Origin: Acidobacteriota bacterium
GTDB lineage: Bacteria > Acidobacteriota > UBA890
Assembly: GCA_002722645.1 (NCBI GenBank)
Contig: PBML01000017.1
Span: 1 to 11,257 of the forward strand
Direction of reading: 5' to 3'
DNA length: 11,257 nt
Shown here: piece after piece, positions 1 to 9,000 of the stretch
Layout: each line of letters begins with the position of its first letter
Position numbering within the stretch: position 1 is the first letter of the stretch
The notes under the pieces: generated by a model
The model's database searches: none
Told to the model about the DNA's origin: nothing
The model's input: the letters and a program-made list of their open reading frames with translations, nothing else
Position numbers and translations under genes: made by a program

Positions 1-35
1 TAAGGGTTTGAGACGAATATAGGGCCAGAATTAAC
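1..35. other. Window-edge sequence downstream of namZ
   Basis: These 35 bases after the namZ stop show no hairpin with a T-run and no gene start. Any terminator for namZ would lie further left. Confidence 0.3.
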
Positions 36-1298
36 CTATTGGTATATCAGGTAGCGCTCACGGATTTCGAGGAACTTAGCCAGATCAGCAGCCCAGGTGG
101 CAGCTATCTGGGTTGCTGAAAGTCCGGACCGGAGTTGGTAGATGACCTCGGGGCGACCCCACAGCCTTGGGAATTGTTCCAAGCTCCAGGTTTCACCGTG
201 AAGTTCGTGGAGTGTAGTGGCCAACGTGATTGCAGTAAGGCCAGCCATAAACGTGTCTCGGTTGGTGAGGATTATGTCAACGCCGTGGCAAAGTTCACTA
301 GCATAAACGCTGGCCATCGGTGTGCGGTCGTGAGGCACAAAGCGGACCCCTGGCAGGGCTGCAGCGTTGAGTGCTTCCGCTAGCCGCTGCGCGTCGATCC
401 ACGGCGCGCCGAACCACTCAAACGGTTCTTCGGTGCCGCGACCCACAGACACATTGGTAGTTTCAAGGGGCCCGACGGCAGGATAAAGCGTCGCCTGGAC
501 CAGGTTGCGTATGTTTGGTGAAGGGTTTGTCCACTGTAACCCGGTAGCGTCATACCAATCAGTGCGCCGCCAGCCAGCTATTTCCACAACGGTTAAATCG
601 GCGCCGATACCGCGTTCTTGGTTGAAGTAACGGGCCAATTCACCGATCGTCATTCCATGGCGCACGGGTATTGGTGCGTAGCCGACGAACGACAGTTCAG
701 ACTCATCGAGCAACGGACCCTGAACGTAAGCCCCCGCAATTGGGTTTGGTCGATCAAGGACAACGAATGACAGACCATGGGCGGCAGCTTCTTCCATCGC
801 GTAAGCCATCGTTGTTGCGTACGTATAAAACCGCGTACCGATGTCTTGGATGTCAAATACCAGAGCATCGAGCCCGTCTAGCATCTCACTAGTTGGTCGC
901 CGGGCTTCTCCGTATAGGCTGTGGACTGGTAGGCCGCTCGCATTGTCGCTGCTGCTCGCGACACTGCCTTCCTCTATGCCTGAGAAACCATGTTCAGGGG
1001 AAAAAATGGCTACAAGGTCGACTGATGGTTCCGCTCGGAGCACATGAGCAGTGAGTTCCCCGCGGTTGTTGCGGCCGGTCAAGTTGCTGATTAGGCCGAT
1101 GCGCTTACCCGCTAACGGGGCGAACCCGCTCTCGCTCCAAACGTCGATACCGACACGCGTTCTAGAAGTCTCCTGGCTAATGAGGTCCTGGGAAGGCTGC
1201 GGAGCTGCAGAAGGGGCGGTCGCGATCGAGACAAAAACTAACGCTGCAAGTATTGAAATCGTCGCTTCACGAATCATTCTCAGGACATTTTTCCCCAT
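36..1298 (-). CDS. namZ: Secreted exo-beta-N-acetylmuramidase, NamZ family (DUF1343, GH171)
   Basis: The 420-residue product matches the DUF1343/NamZ family over its full length. NamZ enzymes release MurNAc from the non-reducing end of peptidoglycan fragments. Residues 1-32 form a Sec signal peptide: basic K3, R7 and R10, a hydrophobic stretch at about 12-27, then an Ala/Pro/Ser-rich cleavage region, so the enzyme should act in the periplasm or outside. Family motifs seen in order are a Rossmann-like start (GKRIGLISNLTG, 64-75), SPEHGFSG (100-107), DIQDIGTRFYTY (149-160), LDRPNP (181-186), RHGMTIGE (213-220), WTNPSPN (256-262), the TTNVSVGRGTEEPFE segment (280-294) and a C-terminal ERYLIY. 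The acidic residue of the PEHG region is the likely catalytic Glu, by family knowledge. Length is normal for the family and nothing is broken. The start at 1298 gives the full signal peptide; Met8 is an alternative, and neither has a strong Shine-Dalgarno. The gene diverges from the NagZ/AmiE fusion, whose products are its expected substrates. Confidence 0.92.
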   Translation of the reverse strand: MGKNVLRMIREATISILAALVFVSIATAPSAAPQPSQDLISQETSRTRVGIDVWSESGFAPLAGKRIGLISNLTGRNNRGELTAHVLRAEPSVDLVAIFSPEHGFSGIEEGSVASSSDNASGLPVHSLYGEARRPTSEMLDGLDALVFDIQDIGTRFYTYATTMAYAMEEAAAHGLSFVVLDRPNPIAGAYVQGPLLDESELSFVGYAPIPVRHGMTIGELARYFNQERGIGADLTVVEIAGWRRTDWYDATGLQWTNPSPNIRNLVQATLYPAVGPLETTNVSVGRGTEEPFEWFGAPWIDAQRLAEALNAAALPGVRFVPHDRTPMASVYASELCHGVDIILTNRDTFMAGLTAITLATTLHELHGETWSLEQFPRLWGRPEVIYQLRSGLSATQIAATWAADLAKFLEIRERYLIYQ

Positions 1299-1409
1299 GT
1301 TCGAACCATTACCAAACCCTCACACTTTCACCATGGTCTGTTAGACTGCCTTTCCCGGGGCGGAGGTGTTCACGGAGGCTCAGAAATCCTCTAGTAGGTG
1401 GGTCGGCAC
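1299..1409. promoter_or_regulatory. Divergent intergenic region between namZ and the nagZ-amiE fusion
   Basis: This 111-bp gap separates two outward-facing genes and so should carry both promoters. I see no convincing sigma-70 -35/-10 pair on either strand. A direct repeat CGGAGG occurs at 1361-1366 and 1373-1378, 12 bp apart start to start, near one helical turn. It lies about 30-50 bp upstream of the fusion gene start and could be part of an operator, or chance in a G-rich stretch. Shared control of the two genes is inferred from layout only. Confidence 0.45.
1396..1401 (+). promoter_or_regulatory. Ribosome binding site deciding the start of the nagZ-amiE fusion
   Basis: AGGTGG lies 8 bases before the ATG at 1410 and resembles the AGGAGG consensus. 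The in-frame GTG at 1398 lies inside this motif, so it would lose the site. The ATG at 1410 is therefore preferred. Confidence 0.6.
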
Positions 1410-4400
1410 ATGAACCAATCCAGCACGGCGAATCTTAACCCGCGCGGTCTGTACATAGTCAGCGCGTTGATGGTGATGTTGGGTTTATTGGCGCTGTTTC
1501 CGGAAGGATCACTTCCGCCGAGCGCCCAGCCGATCAACAAGCCTGGAAATCAGGGACCACAGGTAGCTTCTCTTGTGGCGTCCCTAGATCCTCGCGTGGC
1601 GCTGCCCCCGGACGCAGCCGCATGGGTTGAGTCGACACTTGCGTCAATGACCCTTGAGCAGCGTGCTGGCCAAGTGATGATGGTTCGTGCCTTTGGCGAG
1701 TATTACGCCGCCGATGCTGCCCAACGTCTTCGCCTAACAGGAATGGTCCAGTCACTTGAACTCGGTGGTGTAATTTTATTTCGTTCCGAGGCCTACGAGG
1801 CGGCGGCCTTGATTGCGGACCTGCAGCGAACAGCAACTAACTTCGGTCAGCCGCCCCTATTGGTGGCTGCTGATTTCGAATGGGGTGCCGAATTTCGGGT
1901 CGGTGGGGCAGTGCCGTACCCCACCGCGATGGCGGTTGGTGCCACGGGTAACATCAAGGCGGCCGAATGGATGGGTCGTGCCAGTGGCCGTGACGCCCGC
2001 GCTCTCGGCATCCACTGGATCTTTGCCCCGGTTGCGGACGTTAACAGCAACCCTAGAAACCCGGTCATCAATGTGCGGGCGTTCGGAGAAAACCCGGATC
2101 AGGTCGGTCGTTTCGCCGCCGCATTCATTTCCGGGGCTCAGGCTTCCGGATCGATGGCGACCGCAAAACACTTTCCAGGACACGGTGACACAGGAGTCGA
2201 TTCGCACATTGACATGCCTGTCTTGCGCGTCGACAGTCAGCGGCTACAAGCTGTCGAATTGGCCCCGTTTCGTGCAGCCATCGAAGCTGGTGTTTCATCA
2301 ATTATGACAGCGCATCTCTCGGTGCCGGCCATTACCGCTGATGAGCATCTACCGGCGACGTTGTCGCATGCGGTACTTACTGACCTGTTACGGAACCAGC
2401 TCGATTTCAAGGGTTTAGTGGTTACTGACGCGATGGAAATGGGTGGCATCAATCGGCATTGGTGGAGTGGCCAAGCAGCCGTGCAAGCATTGGCTGCAGG
2501 GGCAGATATGGTGTTACTCCCTCCATTTCCTAATGCCGTGCGGGATGCGATCGTTCGTGCTGTTGAGAGTGGCGAGCTTTCGGCGGAACGTCTTGATGCG
2601 GCAGTTCGCCTTGTTCTCCAGTACAAGGCACGCCTTGGTCTCCACCTGAGTTTGGCCGAAGCATCGCTGGCTGACTTGCCTAATCGATTCGCACCCGCGT
2701 CGGATGCGTTACGTGCCGAGGAGGTGGGAGTAGCGGCGGTCACGCTGTTGCGGGATCGCAACGAGATTTTCCCGCTTGACGCACGGGATAGGCATCGCGT
2801 GTTGGTGGTTGGCATTTCCGACACCGACGCCCCGGTTGACGTGACGACGTTGTCAACTTCGTTGCGGGAGAGCCTCGAGGATGTGACTAGCCGGAGCATC
2901 GACGGGCGTACCAACGGAGAGGAAGTGGCGGCTTTAATGGCTGAGGCTTCGCGTGCCAGCGTCGTGGTGATGGCGGTGCGTGCCCGGGTACGTTCGAATC
3001 AGGAAAAAATTACGCTTCCGGAAAAACAGCAGCGCTATGGCCAGATGCTCTCAAGTCTCGATGTCCCCGTGATCATGGTTGCATTAGGTAGTCCGTATGT
3101 GGTCGGTGCGTTTCCCGATGCTGGTGCGGCGGTGGCTGCGTATGGATGGTCCCAACCGTTACAGCGCGCTCTGGCGTCGGCATTTACGGGAAAGACCACT
3201 TGGGATGGCCAGTTGCCGGTAACCGTGCCGGGTGTTTATCCGCTCGGATTCGGCATCAAGAAGCCTGTCTTGGATGCTGCGCTTGAAGTACCTGGGTTGG
3301 ACACCAACCCCGAGCAATCAGAATCGCCCGAAACGCTTACCCCTGAAGATCTGTCATCAGCGCGGGATTCCCTACAACAATTTGTGGAATCAGGAGGGTT
3401 TCCGGGTGCCGTTTACGCCGTTGGGCATCGTAACGTTCTGGTTGAATTGGGTTCAATCGGAAACATGAGCTATGAGGTTGGTGCGGCGCCGATGCCGGCG
3501 GACGCGGTATTTGACCTCGCGTCGTTGACTAAGGTGATTGCAACGACGACGATAGCGATGAAAGCAGTTGAGTCTGGTCGGCTTCGTCTTGACTACCCGG
3601 TGCAGGCCTATATCCCGGGGTTCATCGGTGGCGGCAAGGAAGCGGTTACTGTTCGTGATCTGCTTTTGCATGTTTCGGGGTTGCCTGCCTACATTCGCTT
3701 CTTTCTTGATTATGACCCCGAACAATTGGGACCCTCGACCCGCGTCGACATCCTGCGTCGCATCGAGAACACTGCTCTTGAATCCGTTGCGGGAGAACGT
3801 TACGCGTATTCGGACCTTGGCATCATCCTGCTCGGCGAGATCCTTGATCGTGCACTCGGTGAGAGCTACCAGGCACACGCCATGCGGGAAATTTTTGGAC
3901 CGCTCGGCATGACGCAAACACGTTGGAATCCTCCAGAAGAGTGGCTTGGAAAGATCCCCCCGACTGAGCAGGATCCATGGCGCGGCCGTATGGTGCACGG
4001 TGAGGTCCACGACGAAAATGCTGCCGCGATGGGTGGTGTTTCATCACATGCTGGGTTGTTTTCTACTGCTAGTGACCTGGCGGTCTTTTCCCAGATGTTG
4101 CTCAACGGTGGTACCTATGATCATGTCCGGGTGCTGCGGCGATCGACCATTGACCGCTGGACGCGCAGGCAGAATAGGCCAGAGGGAAGCAGTCGCGCCA
4201 TCGGTTGGGATACCGCCCATCCCAGCCAGAGCTGGACGATGTTTTCCGAGGCGGCCTTTGGGCACACTGGATTCACTGGCACATCAGTATGGATCGACCC
4301 AAACCGTGATCTCTTCGTGGTCTTACTGACCAACCGTGTACACCCGACGCGCGAAAATACGCAGATCCAGGAGGCCCGGATTGCATTTCACCGCGCCATT

Positions 4401-4427
4401 GTTGAGGCCGTCGACCGGCTCAGGTGA
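1410..4427 (+). CDS. nagZ: Exported fusion of NagZ-type GH3 beta-N-acetylglucosaminidase and AmiE-like serine hydrolase (beta-lactamase fold)
   Basis: The product is 1005 residues from the ATG at 1410. A hydrophobic segment at about 13-31, after a short N-terminus, is a signal peptide or membrane anchor. The GH3 catalytic barrel (about 65-410) carries the NagZ signature KHFPGHGDTGVDSH at 253-266. Its Asp264-His266 pair is the NagZ-type acid/base dyad, and the VVTDAMEMGG segment gives nucleophile Asp340. A GH3 C-terminal alpha/beta domain follows (about 435-615), as in the two-domain B. subtilis NagZ and unlike the one-domain cytoplasmic NagZ of enteric bacteria. After a Glu/Pro-rich linker (about 625-645) comes a beta-lactamase-fold hydrolase (about 648-1005) with SLTK (Ser705, Lys708), YSD (Tyr800) and HTG (952-954). 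All three active-site boxes are present. By analogy with AmiE it would cut the MurNAc-L-Ala amide, while the GH3 part removes GlcNAc; NamZ could then remove the exposed MurNAc. The hydrolase half could instead be a DD-peptidase or esterase, because this fold is functionally broad. The symporter gene follows after 83 bp with no visible terminator, so co-transcription is likely. Confidence 0.92.
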   Translation: MNQSSTANLNPRGLYIVSALMVMLGLLALFPEGSLPPSAQPINKPGNQGPQVASLVASLDPRVALPPDAAAWVESTLASMTLEQRAGQVMMVRAFGEYYAADAAQRLRLTGMVQSLELGGVILFRSEAYEAAALIADLQRTATNFGQPPLLVAADFEWGAEFRVGGAVPYPTAMAVGATGNIKAAEWMGRASGRDARALGIHWIFAPVADVNSNPRNPVINVRAFGENPDQVGRFAAAFISGAQASGSMATAKHFPGHGDTGVDSHIDMPVLRVDSQRLQAVELAPFRAAIEAGVSSIMTAHLSVPAITADEHLPATLSHAVLTDLLRNQLDFKGLVVTDAMEMGGINRHWWSGQAAVQALAAGADMVLLPPFPNAVRDAIVRAVESGELSAERLDAAVRLVLQYKARLGLHLSLAEASLADLPNRFAPASDALRAEEVGVAAVTLLRDRNEIFPLDARDRHRVLVVGISDTDAPVDVTTLSTSLRESLEDVTSRSIDGRTNGEEVAALMAEASRASVVVMAVRARVRSNQEKITLPEKQQRYGQMLSSLDVPVIMVALGSPYVVGAFPDAGAAVAAYGWSQPLQRALASAFTGKTTWDGQLPVTVPGVYPLGFGIKKPVLDAALEVPGLDTNPEQSESPETLTPEDLSSARDSLQQFVESGGFPGAVYAVGHRNVLVELGSIGNMSYEVGAAPMPADAVFDLASLTKVIATTTIAMKAVESGRLRLDYPVQAYIPGFIGGGKEAVTVRDLLLHVSGLPAYIRFFLDYDPEQLGPSTRVDILRRIENTALESVAGERYAYSDLGIILLGEILDRALGESYQAHAMREIFGPLGMTQTRWNPPEEWLGKIPPTEQDPWRGRMVHGEVHDENAAAMGGVSSHAGLFSTASDLAVFSQMLLNGGTYDHVRVLRRSTIDRWTRRQNRPEGSSRAIGWDTAHPSQSWTMFSEAAFGHTGFTGTSVWIDPNRDLFVVLLTNRVHPTRENTQIQEARIAFHRAIVEAVDRLR

Positions 4428-4510
4428 GTGGCGAGAGGTGGTGCCGACACGGGCTGGCTATCCACTGCTGGGTTTGTCCTAGTTTCGCAGGTTGCCGAGG
4501 GTAAGGCGTC
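4428..4510 (+). other. Intergenic spacer, fusion gene to symporter
   Basis: This 83-bp spacer holds the symporter ribosome binding site and no visible terminator or clear promoter. It is consistent with one transcript covering both rightward genes. Confidence 0.4.
4497..4501 (+). promoter_or_regulatory. Ribosome binding site supporting a GTG start for the symporter
   Basis: GAGGG lies 9 bases upstream of the GTG at 4511. The first in-frame ATG would be codon 36, which would delete the first membrane helix (about residues 4-22). The GTG start is therefore well supported. Confidence 0.6.
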
Positions 4511-6031
4511 GTGACCCCAATTACTGTCAATGCTCTAATTGTCGCAGCCTACTTCGTCCTGACGCTGTGGATTGGACGTCGATTCTCTGGCCCCCAAAGC
4601 TCACTTGACGACTACATGTTAGCCGGGCGGAACATGCCGTGGTGGGCGGCAGCGTTCTCAATAGTCGCTACCGAAACCTCGACACTGACTTTCATAGGTC
4701 TTCCAGGGATCGCTTACGGCGGCAACCTGACTTTTTTGCAGGTTGCTCTGGGTTACGTAGTAGGGCGTTTCTTCGTTGCCGGGGTTCTCGTGCAAACCTA
4801 TTTCAACGGTCGCTTCAGCACTGCCTACCAAGTGCTCGCCTTGCGTTTTGGCAGCATCGCCCAGACGACAGCGGCGCTGGTGTTCGTTGTCAACCGTGTG
4901 ATGGCGGATGGGGTGCGTTTGTTTGCCACCGCGCTGGTACTTATCGAATTGTTGCCTCTGGGTGTACCAGCGGTTGCTCGGTTGCCGGTTTCGATTGGCC
5001 TGATCATCGGGGTGACCCTCTACTACACGGTTCGCGGGGGGCTGCGTGCTGTGATCTGGAACGACTTCGTGCAGCAGATCATCTACGTGGGTGGGGCTGC
5101 TCTGGCAGGGTGGATTCTGTTGCACCGTATTCCCGGAGGCTGGAAGAACGTGACGGTCGAACTTGCCGAAGCTGGCAAGCTCCAGTGGCTCGATCTCAGC
5201 TTCGATTTCAGTGTCGAGTTTTTTGCCGTGCCATATACGTTTTTGGGAGGAATCATTGGTGGGGCTGTACTAACGGCCGCGACCCACGGAACCGACCAGA
5301 TGTTCGTGCAGCGTCTGTTGGCAACTGGCTCTCCGAAGCGTGCCAAACAAGCTGTCATAGCCAGCGGCATCCTAGTGTTTGCTCAAGTCCTTTTGTTCTT
5401 ATCGATCGGTTCCTTGTTGTACGCGTTCTATGAGGCTGTACCTCCAGCCGTTCCGTTTGCCAGTAATGACAGCGTATTCCCCCGTTTCATCGCCGAAGAA
5501 CTACCATTGGGTCTCGGTGGTTTGGTAATCGCTGCTGTCTTCGCTGCGGCTATGTCGACTCTTTCGTCATCGCTCAGCTCGTTGGCGTCAACAAGCACGA
5601 TCGACCTATGGCGTCGGTCGGTAGGCGCTAGGCTGCAAGATGAGGTTCACGATGATGATGACGAACAAGCGATGCAAGACGCGTTGACAATGTCTCATCG
5701 CTTCACGGTCGCATGGGCGGTTGGCCTCGCTCTGGTTGCCTTCGTGGCCCAAGCTTGGGGTTCAGTGCTGGAGGCCGGCCTGACGATAACGTCAGTTACT
5801 TTCGGCGCGGTTCTTGGGATCTTTCTCGTCGGACGGGCCGGCTGGCGCTTGGGTGGATACCAGGCGTCAATTGCCATGTTTGTCGGTATCAGTGTGCTTT
5901 TGTGCGTCCACGTTCAGGGAAGTATCGCCTGGACGTGGTACACGCTGCTTGGCGCTCTGGTGACGATCGCGTGCGCCGGCCTTTTTTCGCTGTTGAACGG
6001 CCGACCGCACATCACTGGTGACAGTGTTTGA
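4511..6031 (+). CDS. Sodium:solute symporter (SSS family), candidate importer of a peptidoglycan sugar
   Basis: This 506-residue integral membrane protein of the SSS family (PF00474) is complete and of usual length. About 13 hydrophobic helices can be read, at roughly 4-22, 45-66, 72-94, 117-145, 158-176, 183-204, 236-257, 280-306, 331-352, 396-416, 425-441, 450-468 and 473-495. Family features include LDDYMLAGRNMPWW (32-45), ATETSTLTFIGLPG (53-66, the interrupted core helix), a Tyr/Arg/Gly-rich YYTVRGGLRAVIWND (171-185) and the Ser/Thr-rich AAMSTLSSSLSSLASTS (346-362). In characterised SSS transporters the last of these supplies Na2-site ligands. An acidic loop with DDDDE (381-385) links helices near residue 380. 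Coupling to Na+ is inferred from family. Substrate cannot be read from sequence. The gene lies directly downstream of the NagZ/AmiE fusion, which suggests MurNAc, GlcNAc or a muropeptide product. Sialic acid, myo-inositol and glucose are other SSS substrates, so this is only contextual. Confidence 0.93.
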   Translation: MTPITVNALIVAAYFVLTLWIGRRFSGPQSSLDDYMLAGRNMPWWAAAFSIVATETSTLTFIGLPGIAYGGNLTFLQVALGYVVGRFFVAGVLVQTYFNGRFSTAYQVLALRFGSIAQTTAALVFVVNRVMADGVRLFATALVLIELLPLGVPAVARLPVSIGLIIGVTLYYTVRGGLRAVIWNDFVQQIIYVGGAALAGWILLHRIPGGWKNVTVELAEAGKLQWLDLSFDFSVEFFAVPYTFLGGIIGGAVLTAATHGTDQMFVQRLLATGSPKRAKQAVIASGILVFAQVLLFLSIGSLLYAFYEAVPPAVPFASNDSVFPRFIAEELPLGLGGLVIAAVFAAAMSTLSSSLSSLASTSTIDLWRRSVGARLQDEVHDDDDEQAMQDALTMSHRFTVAWAVGLALVAFVAQAWGSVLEAGLTITSVTFGAVLGIFLVGRAGWRLGGYQASIAMFVGISVLLCVHVQGSIAWTWYTLLGALVTIACAGLFSLLNGRPHITGDSV

Positions 6032-6057
6032 GGCGAGCAGTGCGGATTGTCGTATAA

Positions 6058-6090
6058 GTGATGCTTGTGAGATCAGTTGAGGAGCGTCAC
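6058..6090. terminator. Weak hairpin between convergent genes
   Basis: GTGATGCT (6058-6065) pairs with AGCGTCAC (6083-6090) in an 8-bp stem that includes one G-U pair on the plus strand, with a 17-base loop. It falls in the 55-bp gap between the symporter and the convergent large gene and overlaps the latter's stop codon. No T-run follows on the plus strand, and only a short TTATA follows on the minus strand, where the G-U becomes a C-A mismatch. It may help end transcription but is not a canonical terminator. Confidence 0.2.
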
Positions 6091-9000
6091 CGTTCGAAAG
6101 TTATCTCGAGGTTCACCGGGCGGTATCGAAGGCCACTGCCGGGAATCGTGACGTCGATCGTTGCAATGCCGGCGTCTGGTTGAGTGGGGTATACGTCCGG
6201 TAGGCCTGTTACCTGGCTCACCCTCCATGGGGTGGCCAGCCTAAGCGTATACGTGCGTCCGGGCACTCCTTCGATTTGGATGGCCATCACACCGCCGAGG
6301 TACCGAGTTCGGATTACTCGGAGACGACTAGAGGATGCTCCCTGCTGCAGGTAAGAACGAGCCTCGGTTAGCCGGTCGGGAATTGGTGAGATCAGACGCG
6401 GGAAGGGTTCGTGGACAAACGTGACTGTCGAAAGATCGGCTGTGGGCCTGATAACGACAGTTGCTAGCCGGTCGGGTGGGTGTTGCTCGATGATGAGTTC
6501 TTCGATGATCTCGGCGCCAATAACGTTAGCGTCGAGAGAGATGTCGACGTCGATCGGGACGTGAGTGCTCAACCGTAATTCTGTGTCGCGGTTACCTCGC
6601 CAGCGGTCAACTTGAAATTGAACCCGATCCGCAGTCTTCCGCACTTGTAAACGGAACTCCCTATCGCCGACCCGGACTCGGTCTACATTTACCCTGCTCC
6701 AGTTAGCTGGCAGGTGAGGGCTGATGCTCACTGAGTTGTTTAGGGCATCGGGACGTATACCGAGCATCCCCCAGATCACCGGCAAAACGGTCATTGCCTG
6801 TGAAGCGGCGGCGTGGGCAACGCCGCCCTGGGGCGCCAATATATTCTCATCGAATGCTGCGCTAGCGTAGCCGGGGTTAGCCTGCTCAAGCAGAAGCAGA
6901 TTGGTATAGGCATGTGCAAAGCCTGAATCTGGGCGATGGTTTCCGTATTCAGCAAGAGCGGCCCAGCCAGTGAACACTGGACTGACCAATCCAGCGGCAA
7001 CCGTCGGCAGGCCTGTGGGTGGTGGCTTGGGAATAAGGACAGTCTCATCGACGGATACCTCGGGGGGTGGTGCGTGAGACAATAAACCAACACCCCAGTC
7101 CCGAGAGAACTCGGAGCTAGAAAACGAGTCAAGTGCCGGGATCGCGAAGCCGGGATCAAGTAGTCCGAAAATCATTGGCACCGCGGGTAACACGGTACGC
7201 TCGCCAACGAAAGATCCATCAACCCTCTTAGCAAAGCTAAAACGCCGCTCGGCAGGGTTCCAGAATTCGTCGTTAAGGATTACTCGGACGCGAGCCGAAG
7301 CTTCACGAGCACGGGCAGCATCGTCGCTCTCTCCCAAAAATTCGGCTAGACGTGCGGTTGCGTCGAGGGCGGCGCCCCAGAGGCCAGCGAGATGGATCGT
7401 CGTTTGCACCACGTTGTCACTGCTCCAGCGGTCGAGTTCGCTGAGGCTGTTGATCAGCCCATCGTTTTCGTAATCGATGCCGTAAAGGAATGCGACTGCA
7501 TGTTGTGCTGACGGCCAGAGCTCTTCCAGGAGGGTCTCGTCACCCCAGGTACGAACATGATTCTCGAGGGCGATCAAAAACAGTGCAGTCTCCGAAACCC
7601 GGTTTGCGATAACCTGATGAGTTGCATTGGTCGAGGTTGGTATCCGACCATCGATGCCTTGGTACTGTGCCGCGAGCCGCAACGTCTCGGCGGCAGGCGC
7701 CTGGTCCCCGTAGGCATCAGCGGCCATCGCAGCCCATAGCGTACCGGTACCAAAGGCGTTCGGTGTCGCTACCCAAGCGTCCGCTGGGTCCAGGGATCCG
7801 AAACCTGAGATCATCCCGTCGCCAACGTTGGGCAACTTTGTTCGTAATGACTCGATGCCAATCTTTGCCCACTCGAAGGTCTTCTGGAAACCATTTCCTG
7901 GGACCTGCAAGCTCATTGTCCTCCGGCCGAGAAAGTCACGATAGTAGTCAGCATTCTCCGCCCAGGCGCGCCCTGGCGCTGCGATTAACTCTTCAAAGGC
8001 AGCGTCTACGTTTAAGTCAGTCTCGGGCCCACCGACAAAGACGATTGGAAGCAACGAAGAGCTGTTAGGCTTGGTTTCGACGCGGACCTGCAAGGCGACA
8101 TTGGAGGCATCTGGCGACGCAGGACCGGTTCCCCCTACCCTTTCTTCGGGAGTTCGTAAGGGGGCAAGCAGGCCCGTTTCGTTGAGATGTTTATCGGGTT
8201 GAAAGCCTAGGATGTGGGCCGGGGTTTCACGGCCAAACCCCGCCTTGACAGTGAACCCAGTCTTGTCTCGCCACACTACGGCCTGCGCACCATCGTCCCA
8301 GCCGATCTCTGTGTTATCGACTTTAGTGTTTGTTTGTGCCGAACCTGTTGTATGTTGTGCTTCCCATGTTGCGATGATCTCAACGGCTGCTGGGCTACGT
8401 ATAACCAATAGGCCGACGAGTGCCGTGTACCGCCGGTCGACTGTGAGGTATAAACGTATGTTGAGTTCGCCGTCGTTGTAGAACAGCTCAGAGCCCTCCG
8501 GGCGAACAGTGAACGTACGGTCGCCGGACTCGGGATCGTCGAGCCAGGTTACGCCGCGATCCGGCCGCACGATGCCGAAACGGAGCTGGCGCAATAGTAG
8601 AAGGGGATGGACCCGGAAGGTATCGACGTGGCCCAACTGTGACCCGACGGCGACAGCCTTCGGCGTTGCCAGCGTGAACGGCATTTCTGCGTCCGGGTAT
8701 CGCGGAATCTCCGGGCCTGATGGTCGGCCTTCCACCATATTGAGCACAATTTCGGTATCGGCGACTGGCGGCAGGGACGTGGCTGGGATCGGTACAGCCT
8801 CGAAGACCGGCGAATTGTAAGCCCCATAGAAAGCGTCCGGACCTGTTGCATTGTCTGTGTCCGTTACTGGCACAACGACTCCCGGCCCGGAAGAATTGGA
8901 CGCGGCATGTGTTCCCAGATAGTGGAGCGCATCAGCTGCTAGGCGCTCAAGTTGTGGTCTGTTGTGGTTGTCACCGTCGGAGAAATAGAAATGTGCTCCA

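Noticed and set aside
1398..1400. GTG as the start of the fusion gene
   Set aside because: It lies within the best Shine-Dalgarno-like motif for the ATG at 1410 and adds only four residues before the same signal segment.
2237..2914. 225-codon open frame on the minus strand inside the fusion gene
   Set aside because: It lies wholly antisense to conserved GH3 coding sequence, its product is a low-complexity Ser/Arg/Ala mix without recognisable domains, and it lacks a plausible ribosome binding site. It is a shadow of GC-rich codon use.
3453..4010. 185-codon minus-strand frame opposite the beta-lactamase-fold domain
   Set aside because: It is antisense to SLTK- and YSD-containing coding sequence and has no family resemblance or start signals.
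4639..5433. 264-codon open frame in a second plus-strand frame inside the symporter gene
   Set aside because: The overlapping frame encodes a clear membrane transporter, while this product is Arg/Cys/Ser-rich with no domain pattern.
5649..5664. Short GATGAT-type repeat in the symporter gene
   Set aside because: It simply encodes the acidic Asp-rich loop between helices; it is not an independent repeat element.
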